Below are positions 34,700-47,167 of a stretch of 64,000 nucleotides of DNA, piece after piece. The first letter of the stretch is position 1. Each line of letters begins with the position of its first letter. The DNA comes from Artemia franciscana (taxonomy: Eukaryota > Arthropoda > Branchiopoda > Anostraca > Artemiidae), in assembly GCF_032884065.1 (NCBI RefSeq), contig NC_088867.1, positions 42,911,241 through 42,975,240 of the forward strand. The letters are read 5' to 3'. The notes under the pieces are model-generated. The model saw only the letters and a program-made list of their open reading frames with translations, had not been told where the DNA came from and did no database searches. A program made the position numbers and the translations under genes.

Positions 34700-36460
34700 T
34701 TTTTTAGTTTTGTTTTTCTCCTTTATTTTTTTCCTTTTTTTTTCTTTTTTAGTTTATTTAGATTTTTAGATTTTTTAGTTTTTTTATTAGTTTTTAGTTT
34801 TTTTTTCTTTTTAGTTTTTTTGTAGTTTTTACCTTCTTTTTTTTTTACTTATGTCCTGGTCGTCATTTATACTCCCTGTGTCCCGGTGCTTTGTTGATTG
34901 CTAATCGAACATTCCTTTTGTCCTGGTCGCTTTCTCTTTGAGTGTCGTCATTTATTTTTTTCTTTTTTAGTTCTTTTAGTTTTTACCTTTTTTAGTTTTT
35001 TTTAGTTTTTTAGATGAATTTTTTTTTTAGTTTTTTCCTTTTTTTCTTTTTAGTTTTTTATTGGTTTTTACCTTTATGTTAGCTTATTTTTCAGTTTTTT
35101 CCTTTTTTTTTATTTTTTTTTTTATTTTTTATTTTTTTTTAGTTTTTTACCTTTTTTTAGTTTTTTTAGTTTTTTTAGTTTTTTAGCTTTTTTACTTTTT
35201 TTATTAGTTTTTAGTTTTTTTGTAGTTTTTGCCTTTTTTTAGTTTTTTCAGTTTTTTTTTTAGTTTTTTATTGGTTTTTACCTTTATTTTAGCTTATTTT
35301 TCAGTTTTTTCCTTTTTTTTAGTTTTTTTTAGTTTTTAGTTTTTTTAGTTTTTTACCTTTTTTTAGTTTTTTTAGTTTTTTTAGTTTTTTAGCTTTTTTA
35401 TTTTTTTTATTAGTTTTTAGTTTTTTTTGTAGTTTTTGCCTTTTTTTTAGTTTTTTTAGTTTTTTAGCTTTTTTATTAGTTTATAGTTTTTTTTGTAGTT
35501 TTTGCCTTTTTTTAGTTTTTTTAGTTTTTTAGCTTTTTTATTTTTTTTATTAGTTTTTAGTTTTTTTTGTAGTTTTTGCCTTTTTTTAGTTTTTTCAGTT
35601 TTGACGTCACCTGATCCAGTTTTTTCAGGTGACGTCACCTGATCCACGATCCACAGATCCACAGACAACTTATTTTTATATATATAGATAGTTTTTTTTT
35701 TTTTACTTATGTCCTGGTCGTCATTTATACTCCCTGTGTCCCGGTGCTTTGTTGATTGCTAATCGAACATTCCTTTTGTCCTGGTCGCTTTCTCTTTGAG
35801 TTTCGTCATTTATTTTTTTCTTTTTTAGTTCTTTTAGTTTTTACCTTTTTTAGTTTTTTTTAGTTTTTTAGATGAAAATTTTTTTTAGTTTTTTCCTTTT
35901 TTTCTTTTTAGTTTTTTATTGGTTTTTACCTTTATTTTAGCTTATTTTTCAGTTTTTTCCTTTTTTTTAGTTTTTTTTAATTTTTTATTTTTTTTAGTTT
36001 TTTAACTTTTTTTAGTTTTTTTAGTTTTTTAGCTTTTTTACTTTTTTTATTAGTTTTTAGTTTTTTTTTGTAGTTTTTGCCTTTTTTTAGTTTTTTCAGT
36101 TTTTTTTTTAGTTTTTTATTGGTTTTTACCTTTATTTTAGCTTATTTTTCAGTTTTTCCTTTTTTTTTAGTTTTTTTTAGTTTTTAGTTTTTTTAGTTTT
36201 TTACCTTTTTTTAGTTTTTTTAGTTTTTTAGCTTTTTTATTTTTTTTATTAGTTTTTAGTTTTTTTTGTAGTTTTTGCCTTTTTTTAGTTTTTTTAGTTT
36301 TTTAGCTTTTTTATTAGTTTTTAGTTTTTTTTGTAGTTTTTGCCTTTTTTTAGTTTTTTTAGTTTTTTAGCTTTTTTATTTTTTTTATTAGTTTTTAGTT
36401 TTTTTTGTAGTTTTTGCCTTTTTTTAGTTTTTTCAGTTTTGACGTCACCTGATCCAGTTT
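34700..36460. repeat. T-rich AGTTTTTT array
   Basis: About 1.7 kb dominated by TTTTTTAGTTTTT, with higher-order blocks such as TTATTGGTTTTTACCTTTAT and TTTGTAGTTTTTGCC recurring many times. Short lysine-rich frames on the minus strand and phenylalanine-rich frames on the plus strand are artefacts of this array. Confidence 0.9.
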
Positions 36461-36523
36461 TTTCAGGTGACGTCACCTGATCCATCCACAGACAGACAGA
36501 CAACTTATTTTTATATATATAGA
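34845..36523 (-). repeat. Internal tandem duplication of the Helitron 5' half (about 0.83 kb x 2)
   Basis: Two copies, about 34845-35690 and 35703-36523. Each begins ACTTATGTCCTGGTCGTCAT, contains TGCTAATCGAACATTCC and CTGGTCGCTTTCTCTTTGAG, continues through a T-rich array and ends with GACGTCACCTGATCCA, CAACTTATTTTTATATATAT and AGAT. The end of each is the Helitron 5' terminus on the minus strand, so the element has two 5' ends in series. Confidence 0.88.
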
Positions 36524-37231
36524 TTGACTAATTTTTCTTGTTTATGGCAAAGCTGGGGAAGTAGATTCAGTATCCCCCTCTCCCCCCTCTCATGGAATAT
36601 CAGAGATCTGTAAATGTCAAAATTGTGCGATATTCAGAACCGTGGTGTCAAATCAAAAAAAAAAATTTTGGGGGGGGGGGAAATTTTAATTTTTTTCAAT
36701 TGAAAAAATGGGTTCCTAAGCCTTGAAGAAAAGGTTCCTGAACACATGAATAATAGAAGAAGTATCCCACTAAGGATCGTTCAAGGGTCTCGTTCCGAGT
36801 ACAATCTTGAGGAAAATGTTAGTAAAGAACAAAAAGATTATAAGAATTGTAGCCTAAGATAAAAGTAATCTTATAAACTATCACACAAGCAGTGGCAACA
36901 ATTCACAAAAATTTAGCGGGCAGGCTGGGGGGTATTTATTTTTCAAAATATAGGAGAGAGGGGCAAATCTGTCATTGTATTCAAGTCTTTAATGAAAATA
37001 ACAAAGAAAGGCATTTTCCAATCAAAGACCCACACAAAAGTATTTTTCAAAGTCTAGGGAGGGGGTAAAAAGATATTGGGAGGGACATCCCCCGTCCCCT
37101 AAGTTAGCCCCACTGTATACCAGCCACACACACACTTATCCAGTTAGATATCTCTATCCTTTCGATAAAGCGTGTTGTCTAAATGGATTCGTTTCTAGAA
37201 AAAAACGTGGATTCAATAATAGGCAATTTAC
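36524..37231 (-). other. Intron 5 remainder
   Basis: Between the Helitron and exon 5. It has C/G-rich homopolymer patches (CCCCCTCTCCCCCCTC at about 36575, GGGGGGGGGG at about 36671) and TTCAAAATATAGGAGAGAGG / TTCAAAGTCTAGGGAGGGGG phrases (36943 and 37045) that look like ends of a small dispersed repeat. Confidence 0.5.
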
Positions 37232-37575
37232 CTAAACACACGTCCAATATAAATCAACGCCGACTCTTCAACTGTCTGTTCACCTTTGGTAGTTTTACTC
37301 CTCCAGGTAACATAATTGCCACTGCTATGCCACTCATATTTATACCACTTATTAACCGCATTCGTCGCGTCAGGTTGAAACCACCCTGTTTCAGGTTCAC
37401 AACTATCTTCCATGACCACAACTGGCTTAGCAATGTGGTAACCAGTATCCATAATAATAGCACCAAGACGTTTGCCAATTTGAAATCTGAGGGCAACCAC
37501 CACGTGCTCTTTTTCGCTTTTGTTTCTGTCTGGATTACTCTCTGAGGGTCTAACGTAAGTATGCAGGCTTATGTC
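37232..37575 (-). CDS. Unrecognised seven-exon gene, exon 5 (residues 244-357) with putative His and Asp
   Basis: Between a TTTCTAG acceptor (exon starts at 37575) and a GTAAAT donor (exon ends at 37232), 344 bases, opening in phase 0. It encodes DISLHTYVRPSESNPD, then KSEKEHVVVALRFQIGKRLG, AIIMDTGYHIAKPVVVME, GWFQPDATNAVNKWY and SALIYIGRVF. The EHVVVALRF strand followed by IIMDTGYH looks like the His and Asp strands of arylamine N-acetyltransferases and other papain-like folds (H267 and D286 in the predicted protein). That likeness is my inference; I know no name for this family. Confidence 0.92.
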
Positions 37576-37673
37576 CTAGAAAGGCAAAAGCTATAGCTAA
37601 TATATCTTGTAACTAATTTAAACGATGTATGTACATAAAAAATAGATAGATTCAACAACTAGCTCGACATTAC

Positions 37674-37676
<3 letters not shown>

Positions 37677-37732
<56 letters not shown>
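37677..37732 (+). repeat. Poly(A) run, 56 bases
   Basis: An uninterrupted run of A. Preceding sequence (TTCAACAACTAGCTCGACAT) gives no clue to a parent element. It could be the tail of a retroposed sequence on the plus strand or a length-variable homopolymer. Confidence 0.85.
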
Positions 37733-37733
<1 letters not shown>

Positions 37734-38575
37734 GTATTTCCAGCTAGACCCTACTACTGGGTCTAGAAATGTAAACAGACACTAAAAAAGAAAATAATGA
37801 ACTGCTAAGACATTTCGACGGGTCAGCCACAATAAACAATGCCAACATAACTTAGCCCAGAGTCCTTGACTTAAGCCCATCCGTCCTAGAAGGTCGTGTT
37901 GGGGCCTCATTCTTCGTAATGGTGGGGATGTGCCCTCTGTGTACCTCGCGGTTTTCTACTAGACGAAGAAGGTCTGAAGTTCGGTTTGGCAGGAATTTTC
38001 CCTTCCACCTCTTTTGGAGGGGGCACGAGGGCATGAACCATGCATTTGGTCTTTGAAGATGACTTTCCTCTGAGGGATTCACCGCAGAAAGACAAAATAT
38101 ATTTTTTTTTAAACAAAGAACAAAAACCGCATTAACAGCCTACCCAGAAATTTATAAATAATACTAATAAAAAAGAAAAGTGCTGAAAGTACCAAACGAG
38201 TGACCCTTCTAAGTTATTAGGGTAAAGTATTCCAAGCAGTATAAGACGCAGTAAGGGGGGTGGAGTCTGATCTAAATAGGGCAATGCACTTGTTACTGCA
38301 ATGCACTACCTTATTGGCTTTTTACCTTCAGTTATACAAAAATTATCATCAGTTACATATAGCTTCTTTGGTATTTGCAAGGGGGAGGGGATGGTGGAGG
38401 TCTGTCGCTGGTTCAATGAGATGATCTACCATGTGGCAATTGAAAATTAAATGGTAATAGTGTTTATATTGACATTGCGAATTATAATAGTGTTTATATA
38501 GTAACTGAAAATTTTCAATCCTCGCAATCCATATAAGTATATATTTTTTGAAATTTAAAATACTGTAGGTCAAAC

Positions 38576-38612
38576 TACCGCAAAGTAAAAAAACTACCGC
38601 AAAGTAAAAATT
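38576..38612. repeat. Short direct duplication ACTACCGCAAAGTAAAAA
   Basis: Two adjacent copies of an 18-base phrase at 38575 and 38593. A second local duplication (ATAATAGTGTTTATAT) occurs at about 38456 and 38486. Confidence 0.8.
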
Positions 38613-40208
38613 ACATTTTATGTGACAATAACCTATGTATTACCCTATACGACTTTCCTAGGAGATACAGTAATTTAATTTTGAAAGCTAGGCCGTTTTG
38701 GTGAAGCATCGGCAATATTTTAGTAAATACAGTCGTGTAGCCAGGGGAAAGGGGGAACGACTGCCTCCCAAGTCTGCCTTTGAGGGGGGACCAAACTAAG
38801 ATTTATGGGTTTTTTACTTATATCATGGCAGTAATGTTAGGGGGGAGGGGACTGTCATTGTCCCGGGTGATGTAAATCGAGTTACGCCTCTAAGTAAATA
38901 ATAGTCATAAAAAAAGCATTACTTGCATAATGGGGGCTTAAAGATAAATATTAGAGAGAGAACATGTACTCAAAAAGATCCACTAGTGACAATAATTCTA
39001 AATGTATCAAATTAAAATATATGTGCGTCATCTATTAAAACTAAGTAAACATACTTGTTTGACTGTTTTAATCAAACGACTAGGCAAATTCACCGAAGAA
39101 GAAAATCCGTCTCTCTAGGCTTGTCTCCAAGTAAAATTACCGTTTAGTAAGACATAAATTACAGTCTCGTAGATATGGAAGTATCAGGCGATAGAGCATC
39201 TTCTCGAAAGTAAACAGATATTTCCTTGTTATACGGTTATTTAACTTTTTCGAGAAATTTTGAAGAATCTTAAAGAAAGGTTTGTTTTTGCTTTTTCGTT
39301 TTCTTATTTGAAACAGATAGAGCATTCTTCGCCTAAAATACTAACATTTTGAAAATGTAGCCGAGTCTCAGATAGACATGGAGCGTATTGTGTATTTTGG
39401 GTCGCATTCCGAAAACCGTATTTTGAAAGTTTTTTTTTTTTTTAATGTCAGCGAGCTTATTGCTCCATTTACATATTTTTATATTTGACTTAGTCTGAGG
39501 GAAACGAGGTTGAGAAACTAGACCTAGACGAGGAATTTAATTTATAGATAGTTGCTAGGTTTCGTAACAGCTAGCAAACCACGTGAAGTTGTACAAAGGT
39601 AGTTGAAGCCAATGTTTCTACGGAGTACATTCAGAGCCTAGATCTTTTCGATTTGGATTATCACGAAAGAGTATACTCAGTTTTGACTCAGAGATGGAGG
39701 ATCCAGTCGAAGCTCCAAAGAAAAGCTTTTTTGGAGGGGGATGAGACGCACAATTATATGTTTGAGGAAAGGGGGCACAATAATTTTCCTCCGTCCTTTA
39801 CTAAATTCTGTGCGCTACGGTTTTCTTTCCGCTTTAAAACAATCTGTTTTGTTTCCGTTTTAAAAACATTTGAAAGTAATATAAAGTGATAAGAAACCAG
39901 GATCTAGTCCAATGTCTAATTTACCATGAACAATATGAAAATACTATAATTTCTTATTATTAGTAATTGCTGGAGGATAAACAAACAAAATATCCAGACA
40001 TCCAAAGCCAATGACTAATTTTACTATTGATATGACGGCACTTTTTCTTGCTTCGGCTGGCTAAGTCAGGTTGCTGAGACGCCATATTCAGCAAAAAAAA
40101 ACTGCATGCCCGTTGTTCATAATTTGATTTTTAACCGTCAAATTTGATTTTAAGCATCAAATTATTAACATTCTTAGTCTTTAAAGAAATCATTAATCCA
40201 ACTACTTT

Positions 40209-40397
40209 TCATTGAATCTCCGATTTGGTGTTGATTGCCGGTAAGTCAATTTCGGTCTTGTCAGCAAGAGATGTATAATCTTGGATATCCCCAGTGAAAT
40301 TTAAATGTAATTTGATGAATTTATGTTTTTCACTATGCAATAGTTCTTTCCTTCTCCATGGAATCAAGGAGGATTCAAAAAAACCCAGCTTGAACAT
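40209..40397 (-). other. Minus-strand open segment, unrecognised
   Basis: A 62-codon frame including FFESSLIPWRRKELLHSEKH and GDIQDYTSLADKTEIDLPAI, ending in a TGA. Protein-like composition with charged and hydrophobic alternation, but no family or splice partner recognised. It may be a transposon fragment in intron 4. Confidence 0.2.
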
Positions 40398-40882
40398 GCC
40401 ATATTTTCAGTACTGGCTGTACTTATAGAAATCAAGTGTGGCAGCAGGGTATTCGTAATGGAACGGAACTCCTACAGTCTTCTGGGATATTTCTGATTAC
40501 CACAATTTACAAATGACGAGGTGCGATCAATTCTAAGCAGTCTACATTGGAAGATTACACTGATATAAAGACTATAGTTCCAAGCGCTTTGTGGCGTTCA
40601 AACTTTCAATAGCTTAATGAGATTCTGGGTGGCCACAAAGGTGACGCTCTTAGGGGCCAGTCTTACCTTCCATAAGCAGGTCTGGTCTTAACCAAGCCAT
40701 TGGCTGGAACTGATTGAGATTCAGTTATAAATATAGTGTTAGCTGACAAATCGGGTGCATATGCGGATTTAAAGAAGGTAGTGAGATAATACTACCTCCT
40801 TTTTACAATCCCATCTTTGTTGATCCTTAATACTCTTTGCTACCAGTTTGGTGAATCTTCTCTCAGAAAATCTTAGTTATAT

Positions 40883-41095
40883 TTAGAGTTTCCTTGTATC
40901 AGCGTGTCGCTGCTGCCTGCATATTCCTAGTAAGGCTTTCTCAACTGCCTTTACTCGCAGTGGTGACACTGAGATTCCACAGCTGCTTGGAATTCTATCC
41001 ATTCTACGCTGCTCTCTTCGAGAAGTAGATCCACTGACTGAAAAGTTGATCAATTTTCTAAGATGGAGGGTAGGGGCATAATGGCAGGGGGTCAA
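40883..41095 (-). other. Minus-strand open segment, unrecognised
   Basis: Contains RKLINFSVSGSTSRREQRRM and SSCGISVSPLRVKAVEKALL, ending GICRQQRHADTRKL before a stop. It could be the end of a retroelement or other repeat-borne protein. No function proposed. Confidence 0.2.
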
Positions 41096-41235
41096 CTGCC
41101 TCTTCCAGACCTTGATTTGCCCCCCCCCCTCGGCTTACATTTACATCCTTCAAAATTCTTGTCAAAACTAAGATAAACCTTCATAAATCAAGCATCCACA
41201 GAAACGGGCATAAATCAAGCATCCTCAGGGCCGGT
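41060..41235. repeat. Copy of the GGCGTAATTTT small dispersed repeat, inverted
   Basis: TTGTCAAAACTAAGATAAAC and two ATAAATCAAGCATCC phrases, with a C-rich run (GCCCCCCCCCTCGG), mirror the element at 33150-33465 in reverse orientation. Confidence 0.55.
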
Positions 41236-43013
41236 TCTAGACATTTTTTGGGGTAAGCGGAATATTCATGCCCCCTCCCCTGGAAGACCGAAATATAATT
41301 AAACACCTTTAAGTAAAGTATGCATGGTTTTATAGTAAAAACTGTAACAGTAAAAATAAATAAACTTTCACATTGTAGTATAATTATAGTAGTAAATGGA
41401 ATATGTCAATAAACAACAAGACGATTTATTAATAATGGGGGAGTTAAAATATGATTAATAACTTATCGGCTGAACCTACTACTTATAAAACAATTCAATA
41501 TACAACTTTTTATAATAAAAAAAACACATTTTTCGATTATTCACCATAAACATATGAAAACGCATTTGCCTTCCGTTCAACTTACGCACTCCATCACATT
41601 CCCTCGAACTAAAATGCGTCTTATCAAAAGCAAAAATATTTAAGTCGCTTCTGAACTCATTATTTTTTAAATTGGCACATTTTTTAGCATATCGTAAACT
41701 GCTCATATTTCGTTCAGAAAGGAAATAATTTGCACAGTGTGTGCATGTATCGATGTCTTAACACTTATCTAAAAATATGAAGCACATTTAACTGTTAAAT
41801 TAACCGTCAAAACTCATTTAAGTTTATAAGCATTAAATGGCATTATAGGTTAGAGATTTCTTTGGGCCCGGGCGGATTTTATGACGTCACATTGCCACAG
41901 CGTATTCCCTCCCACTTCCAGAGAAATCATAACTAAACAATTGTGTTGTTGCGCTCACTCTGTGTTGTCAACTCTTTGCGCTCACGCTCACCTTAACTCT
42001 CTGATTAAACACTTTTAGTACAAGACATGTATGATTCAATAATTTTCTTACAGTTAAATTACAATACAACCTATAATCACAATAAAAACTTGCTTTACAA
42101 GAAAATGTACCTACATTAGTGCCCCCCGCCCACTTGAGTGCAATGTGGTCACCAATCAATTTTGTATCTGGGATATAATATCTATTAAATGTTATGTGAG
42201 CTTGTGCGAATCAGAAGGGGTTCAAATCAGAATCAATACAAGTTAAGAGGGACAATATAAATTTAGTCATCGGCATTATCAAAGTGCTTCATTCGATTTA
42301 TCATTACACTTGCCCTACGTAAACACAAATGTCCTTGAGAAATTTGAAATTAGTGCCATAAAATCACTAGCAACTGAAGTGGGTCACACCAAGAGGGATT
42401 GTGCAAGTTGAAGCAATTTTATGCCTAAAAAATCACACCATTCCTTATAGGTGGTGTAAATCGGTTTTGGAGGCTCTGAAATTATATTATAATTTTTGTC
42501 TGGATTAAGTCACATGGTGCCTGGTGACAGCCTCTTTCTCCGACACAGAGTGAGCCTTTGCCGCAGAGGACACCTTTTGCTCAAGGCACCCCCTGTCATT
42601 CGGCACCTGCTTACTTCACTTACCCCAAGAGCCACCCCTATATATCTTTACCTATATGGTATTTTACTGCTCATTTTTCAGTTTCCATTTTCACTTAATT
42701 TGGGAAAATTCGAACTTTCATACAGAATTTTGACGAAATTACGCCGCTGAATGAGGGGTCAAATCTGGAAACTCATTTTGTTAGCCGCTGTTTTCTATTT
42801 TTTAGGTGGAGGGAGGGGGGTCTTACAGACGAAGCGGAATTCCCTTCTTTCCCCTATGTGTGCACATATTAGCCTCCCTGTAAAATAATTTCTAGACTTT
42901 ATATTTTAAGTTTTGAATGATTTCCTCATTTTCTCCTCCTTCGTGAAGGTCACCGTCAGTTACAATTATAGATTGCAAATTTAAGATATATCTATAAGAC
43001 AAAAAGAACTTAC

Positions 43014-43203
43014 TTCTTCACAGGAAGCAGGGAATACGGCCTTTTTAATTCCAGGGTACTTTTTCTGGAGCTGTTGGCATTTTGTTACCAGATCAAGGCC
43101 TAAACCAACACAGGTATGGTGCTTTGGAGTAATAGGAGGCTGATATTTACGGTAGAATTTGGCCACTTCTGGCCTCTTCTTTTTCTTCCATGCTTCATAA
43201 AAC
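43014..43203 (-). CDS. Unrecognised seven-exon gene, exon 4 (residues 180-243) with putative catalytic Cys
   Basis: Acceptor TTCTTAG (exon starts at 43203), donor GTAAGT (exon ends at 43014), 190 bases. One base completes a threonine codon from exon 3, then FYEAWKKKKRPEVAKFYRKY, QPPITPKHHTCVGLGLDLVT and KKYPGIKKAVFPASCEE follow. HHTCVGLGLDL, with a Cys at the start of a likely helix, resembles the nucleophile helix of papain-like and N-acetyltransferase folds (C211 in the predicted protein). Phase 0 at the end matches exon 5. Confidence 0.92.
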
Positions 43204-44218
43204 CTAAGAAGTAGATTGGGTAATTAAGATAATTAAAAGCAGTAGGTTACATTTATGGATTTACTCATTACACTAGCGCATTTGTTTATTTAAACATTTT
43301 TGAAAAACCGGAAAACATTTGTCAGCGAACCATATTTCCCCTTATAAATAGCCTACGGCAAATTATGTCAGTAACTGATACTGACAGGTCATAATCGTAC
43401 GAAGGGCGGAGTATCCCATATTTAATCCGAACAACCTCGAAGAAGAAACAACGGGCTAAAATGCAATTTTGTTTATTCCCCCACCCTTCACTTATGTGAA
43501 GGGTTATCATCCCGTCCTTCACTTATGTGACCTTTTTGGACCTATACATAGGCTATGTTTAGTTGGGACGCGCAAGATCGGGCACTGAAAAACTGCCCTG
43601 TCCCCTTGCTCTACATATATCCAAGGCGTCTAAATATTAAATATTTAATCAAAAATTATAGTTTTTCTCACCAGGACTAAGCTATTTACAGCCAATTGCA
43701 GACAGACAAACAGGTTTTTCTCAAATCTAACATAGCAAATTTCTTGAGTTTGTTCTGAACAATACATAAGTACCCGCTTATTTTTGTGTTCCTGTTCAAA
43801 TTTCAATCGTGACCCAAAGTTATCAAGTAGGCTATTACTTAATTAGCTTTCATGGGTGTTAAACATTTTATGGCAAAAAATAATCATAACTGTTTGGTTG
43901 CTAAGCCAAGAAAACTAACTGACTTAACTTTTTTCTTTCCAATAGCAAGACTTTCAAATTGTGTCATTTTCGTAGCAAGGTTTAACATAGATAATTCAAC
44001 AGAAACCAGAATGTTGTAATTAGGACTTCCGTTGGTTGTTCAGTGAACTAAATAGTTTTGACACGTGGTTTCTAACATGGATTTCCCGTGTCCTGATGAT
44101 CATTAAAAACCACATTTCACGCTTAAATAGTTATTTCAGCAATCGAAAAATACATTAAAAAATAGGATCACGGTTTATTTTTTAATGTTTTTTGGAAGAA
44201 AAGACCTTAAATGTCTAA

Positions 44219-44372
44219 GACAAGGCCGTTTCCAGGAAGGAGGGAGTTTGCCCCCTCCCCCCACATATTTGTCCGACTCGTAAAAACGTAACAAAATAAA
44301 TATAAACAAATCCTGGATGCGTTTTTAAAGCTTTTTTGCCCCCCCCCTGAAAAAATCTTGGGTACGCTCTCG
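44219..44372. repeat. Copy of the CCGTATCCAGG small foldback family
   Basis: Starts AAGGCCGTTTCCAGGAAGG, has the core TTTGTCCGACTCGTAAAAAC and GTAACAAAAT, a C run, and ends near TCTTGGGTACGCTC. Confidence 0.75.
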
Positions 44373-44754
44373 GTTTAACAAGAGGTTTTCCCATCCTTCA
44401 GGAATCTACAGCATCGCGTTAGCGATACTTGAGGTTGATCTATTTTCAGAAATCACGTACACGAGGTGGCATATGACAAGCGTGGCAGAGCTGTGGGGCA
44501 CACGTGGCGTTCGGAGATTTACGCCTGGTGGTGGAAAGTAGGCACCCTATCGGCAGTGCTAAAATTGTAAACGAATTTCTTTATGCTAAAATGTGTTTTT
44601 TTTTTCAACTTTTTAACATGAAGAGCTAAAATTCGGTACATGTCGATTATTGGAAACACATTCATGAATCACGCTTAGGTTACATATCAGAAAACTGGTT
44701 TCGTAGACATAAAAACAAATGATGGATGATACAATGCATAAGACTTGAATAATT

Positions 44755-45190
44755 TGGGCAACATATTTGCACATTATGGTCGGTGTTAGGTTTACATAAT
44801 TTTGTTTCCAAAATATCATTGGTATTTGTGTCTTATAGCCATCACACTCAAGAAGTGGAGTTAAGTTAATCATAATGAAATATACCAAACTATAATGAAA
44901 ATATAATAGTTTAGTAACAGAATTATGGAAACGACAACAAAGAATTATGGGAAAGGGGAGCGCCAAGACTGCATTATATTAAATATGTAACCTAAACTAA
45001 CCTAACCTTACAAAAATATCAACAAAATATTTAATTAAAATATAGCTACAATGTAGTTTCCCACCGAGCCGAAGCCAATTGTCTGACAAAAAGACAACGA
45101 AAACCGATTATTGTCTCATATTTGCGATATAAATTCTCATAGTGCGGTGGCTATAATACACAAGTACCTTATTATTTTATCATCATGTTT
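44755..45190. repeat. Copy of the AGAATTATGG terminal-inverted-repeat family
   Basis: Contains AATGAAATATACCAAACTAT, ACAACAAAGAATTATGGGAA, TATTTAATTAAAATATAGCT and AATTCTCATAGTGCGGTGGC, in the same order as the element at 57124-57803. Confidence 0.7.
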
Positions 45191-46102
45191 TGTTATTTTT
45201 CACCAGGATTAACCAAACATCACGTTTCGGGTGCGTTCCCAATAACTAACAACTACCTGAAATTCTTCACCTGAGGATTTCCGACTATAAAAATTCCAAT
45301 ATATACTTTTTATTTCAATCTACCATAATTTTTAGGCTTTTAAAATTCTCCTAAACTTGTCTCGGTTAGTAAATTAACCTTTTATGTTAACACGAGGATT
45401 TACGGCCCTTGCCTCAGGAGCTGTTGGGATTTTTCCATCCCCCGAGGCATATTTCTTGGATCTTTCGACTTATTCTGAACAAAATAGCTATTTCAAAATT
45501 TTTACCCAACATCAAGAGGAAAGTACGGGGAGGCTCGGTAACAAAAAAGGCATGGGAGGGAGCACGTTGCCCTCAAGTTAATTTAGACCCTTAAAAACGT
45601 ACTAGAGCTTTTGATTTCCAAAAAGCCGAACTTTCCCTCTCAAGTTAACTACATTGAAAGCACGTGGTTTTTCCTACCCTAGAGCGTTGCCTCTAAATAG
45701 CGACACGACACTTTCCATTACCGTGATTTCCATATAAAGATTTAAAGGACAAACTCTAAGACGATACGTCATGTCTTGAGTAATAACCATGAATCGTATG
45801 ATAGAGACACGTGGTTTTTATGCACGACTTAAGACCATAGGAATAGGATATTTGTTATTTTGTAAACTGTCACCAACATTTGAATTTTCGTGTAGTGACG
45901 CAGCGGGAACGGGATTACTCTCAGCTTGGTAATATGGGGGGATGGGGACCCAGAGTTGGAAGTTGGCTTCAGTGAGACTACAGGGCTCAGAATTTCATTT
46001 GACGATGAGATCATGCGAAAGCATCTCCATTCTAATCCAAACAAGAAGATTTAAAGCAGGAATCACAGTAATGCAATAAACACTAAGACATCCCAGCATT
46101 AT

Positions 46103-46258
46103 ACCCAAGACCTTTTCCAGGGGGTTTGAACCTCCCCCTGAAATATTTATCTGAATCGTAAAAATGTAACAAAAATGCTAATTAACAAATTTTTGATGCC
46201 TTTTTAATTTTTTACCCCCCCCCCAGGATTTTGAATAAAAATTCTGGATACGGGCGTG
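46103..46258. repeat. Copy of the CCGTATCCAGG small foldback family
   Basis: Starts CCTTTTCCAGGGGGTTTGAA, core TCGTAAAAATGTAACAAAAA, C run at 46216-46225, end TTCTGGATACGGGCGTGATT. Confidence 0.75.
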
Positions 46259-47167
46259 ATTACACCTAGCCAGACAAATGTGCAGAAGATTTGTTAAGGG
46301 GTGAGGAGTACAAACTAAAAAAAAGGCAAATAGCCCATGAAATTAAGGGGAAATCGCAAAGGCTTCCATGTTTCGGAATATGCGAAGGCCATATTTCCAG
46401 GCCTGTACCAAACATTTTTTTTTTTGTTTGTTTGTTTTTTATTTTCAACTCGCTACTATTTTTTTCGATTTTCTTATGAGGTAATTTCACCATTGCTCTT
46501 TATTACGGAAAAACTTGTGAGAATTTCATCTTTTGAATATACTTTAATATTTTAAACTCTCTGAAATAGTTTCGAAGTCAGGTATAACTTATAAAAAAAA
46601 TTCAGTAGGAGGAAACTTGACAAAAAATTAGAGGCCTAGATAAGCCTAGATAAACTCTGAACTGAAATCTAAATTTTTTGCGGCCAGAGTTTTTTAAGCT
46701 TATTATAATTGTTAAGACCAGTGTCACAGCCCATAATTCCAGTTGTCAAATTCAATGAACTGATAATCGCGGGAATTTAAAACAACAAAATCGGTAGCGA
46801 GCAAAACCTTCTTTTGCCACACCCAGCCAAAAATATAACATTTTCTTGCACCCATAGGTTTTAATAGAAAAAAAATCCCCATAAAATTAAGCCCAGACCG
46901 TGTCTAAAAAATTATTTACATTTCAAAGAGCTGTTAGTCCACGTGTATTTGAGGGCCTGTTTCCATAAGACCTGACGAGACAATTACACCGAGTTGGCCA
47001 AGAGACGTTTTTTTCCTTGCAACGAAAATCTCTGGAATTCCGACATCATTTCCAATTTTGAAAAGTGACTTCTTTTCATCTTTTTTTTTTTTTTACTCAG
47101 ACATCATTTATATTTTAAAAATTGGTTTTGAGAAGACTAAAAAGTCGGAAATAATTAATAAAAAAAA

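Larger units (their letters stand above)
34135..36523 (-). mobile_element. Helitron, non-autonomous, with helicase remnant
   Basis: Read on the minus strand, the element starts with TCTATATATATAAAAATAAG at 36523 and ends in CTAG at 34138-34135, just after a GC-rich hairpin (GTTGGGGTGGCGC with its complement, 34141-34170). It is flanked by A on the 5' side and T on the 3' side, the Helitron A/T insertion rule. A second hairpin (GGGGGCGCGAAGCGCCCCC type) lies at about 34179-34202. A (TA)n tract occupies 34291-34344. The interior holds a C-terminal piece of the Helitron helicase and a very long T-rich array. Most of the Rep/helicase gene is missing, so mobility would need help in trans. It sits in intron 5 of the seven-exon gene, same strand. 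Confidence 0.88.
37576..43013 (-). other. Intron 4 of the seven-exon gene
   Basis: Donor GTAAGT at 43013, acceptor at 37576. It contains a 56-base poly(A) (37677-37732), several small dispersed repeats and unrecognised open segments at 40209-40397 and 40883-41095. Confidence 0.8.

Noticed and set aside
34700..36503. Lysine-rich and phenylalanine-rich small proteins
   Set aside because: Translations of the T-rich AGTTTTTT array; they repeat with the array and have no independent coding signal.
39693..39746. Plus-strand start MEDPVEAPKKSFF as a first exon
   Set aside because: The frame stops after about 16 codons and no splice donor precedes the stop.
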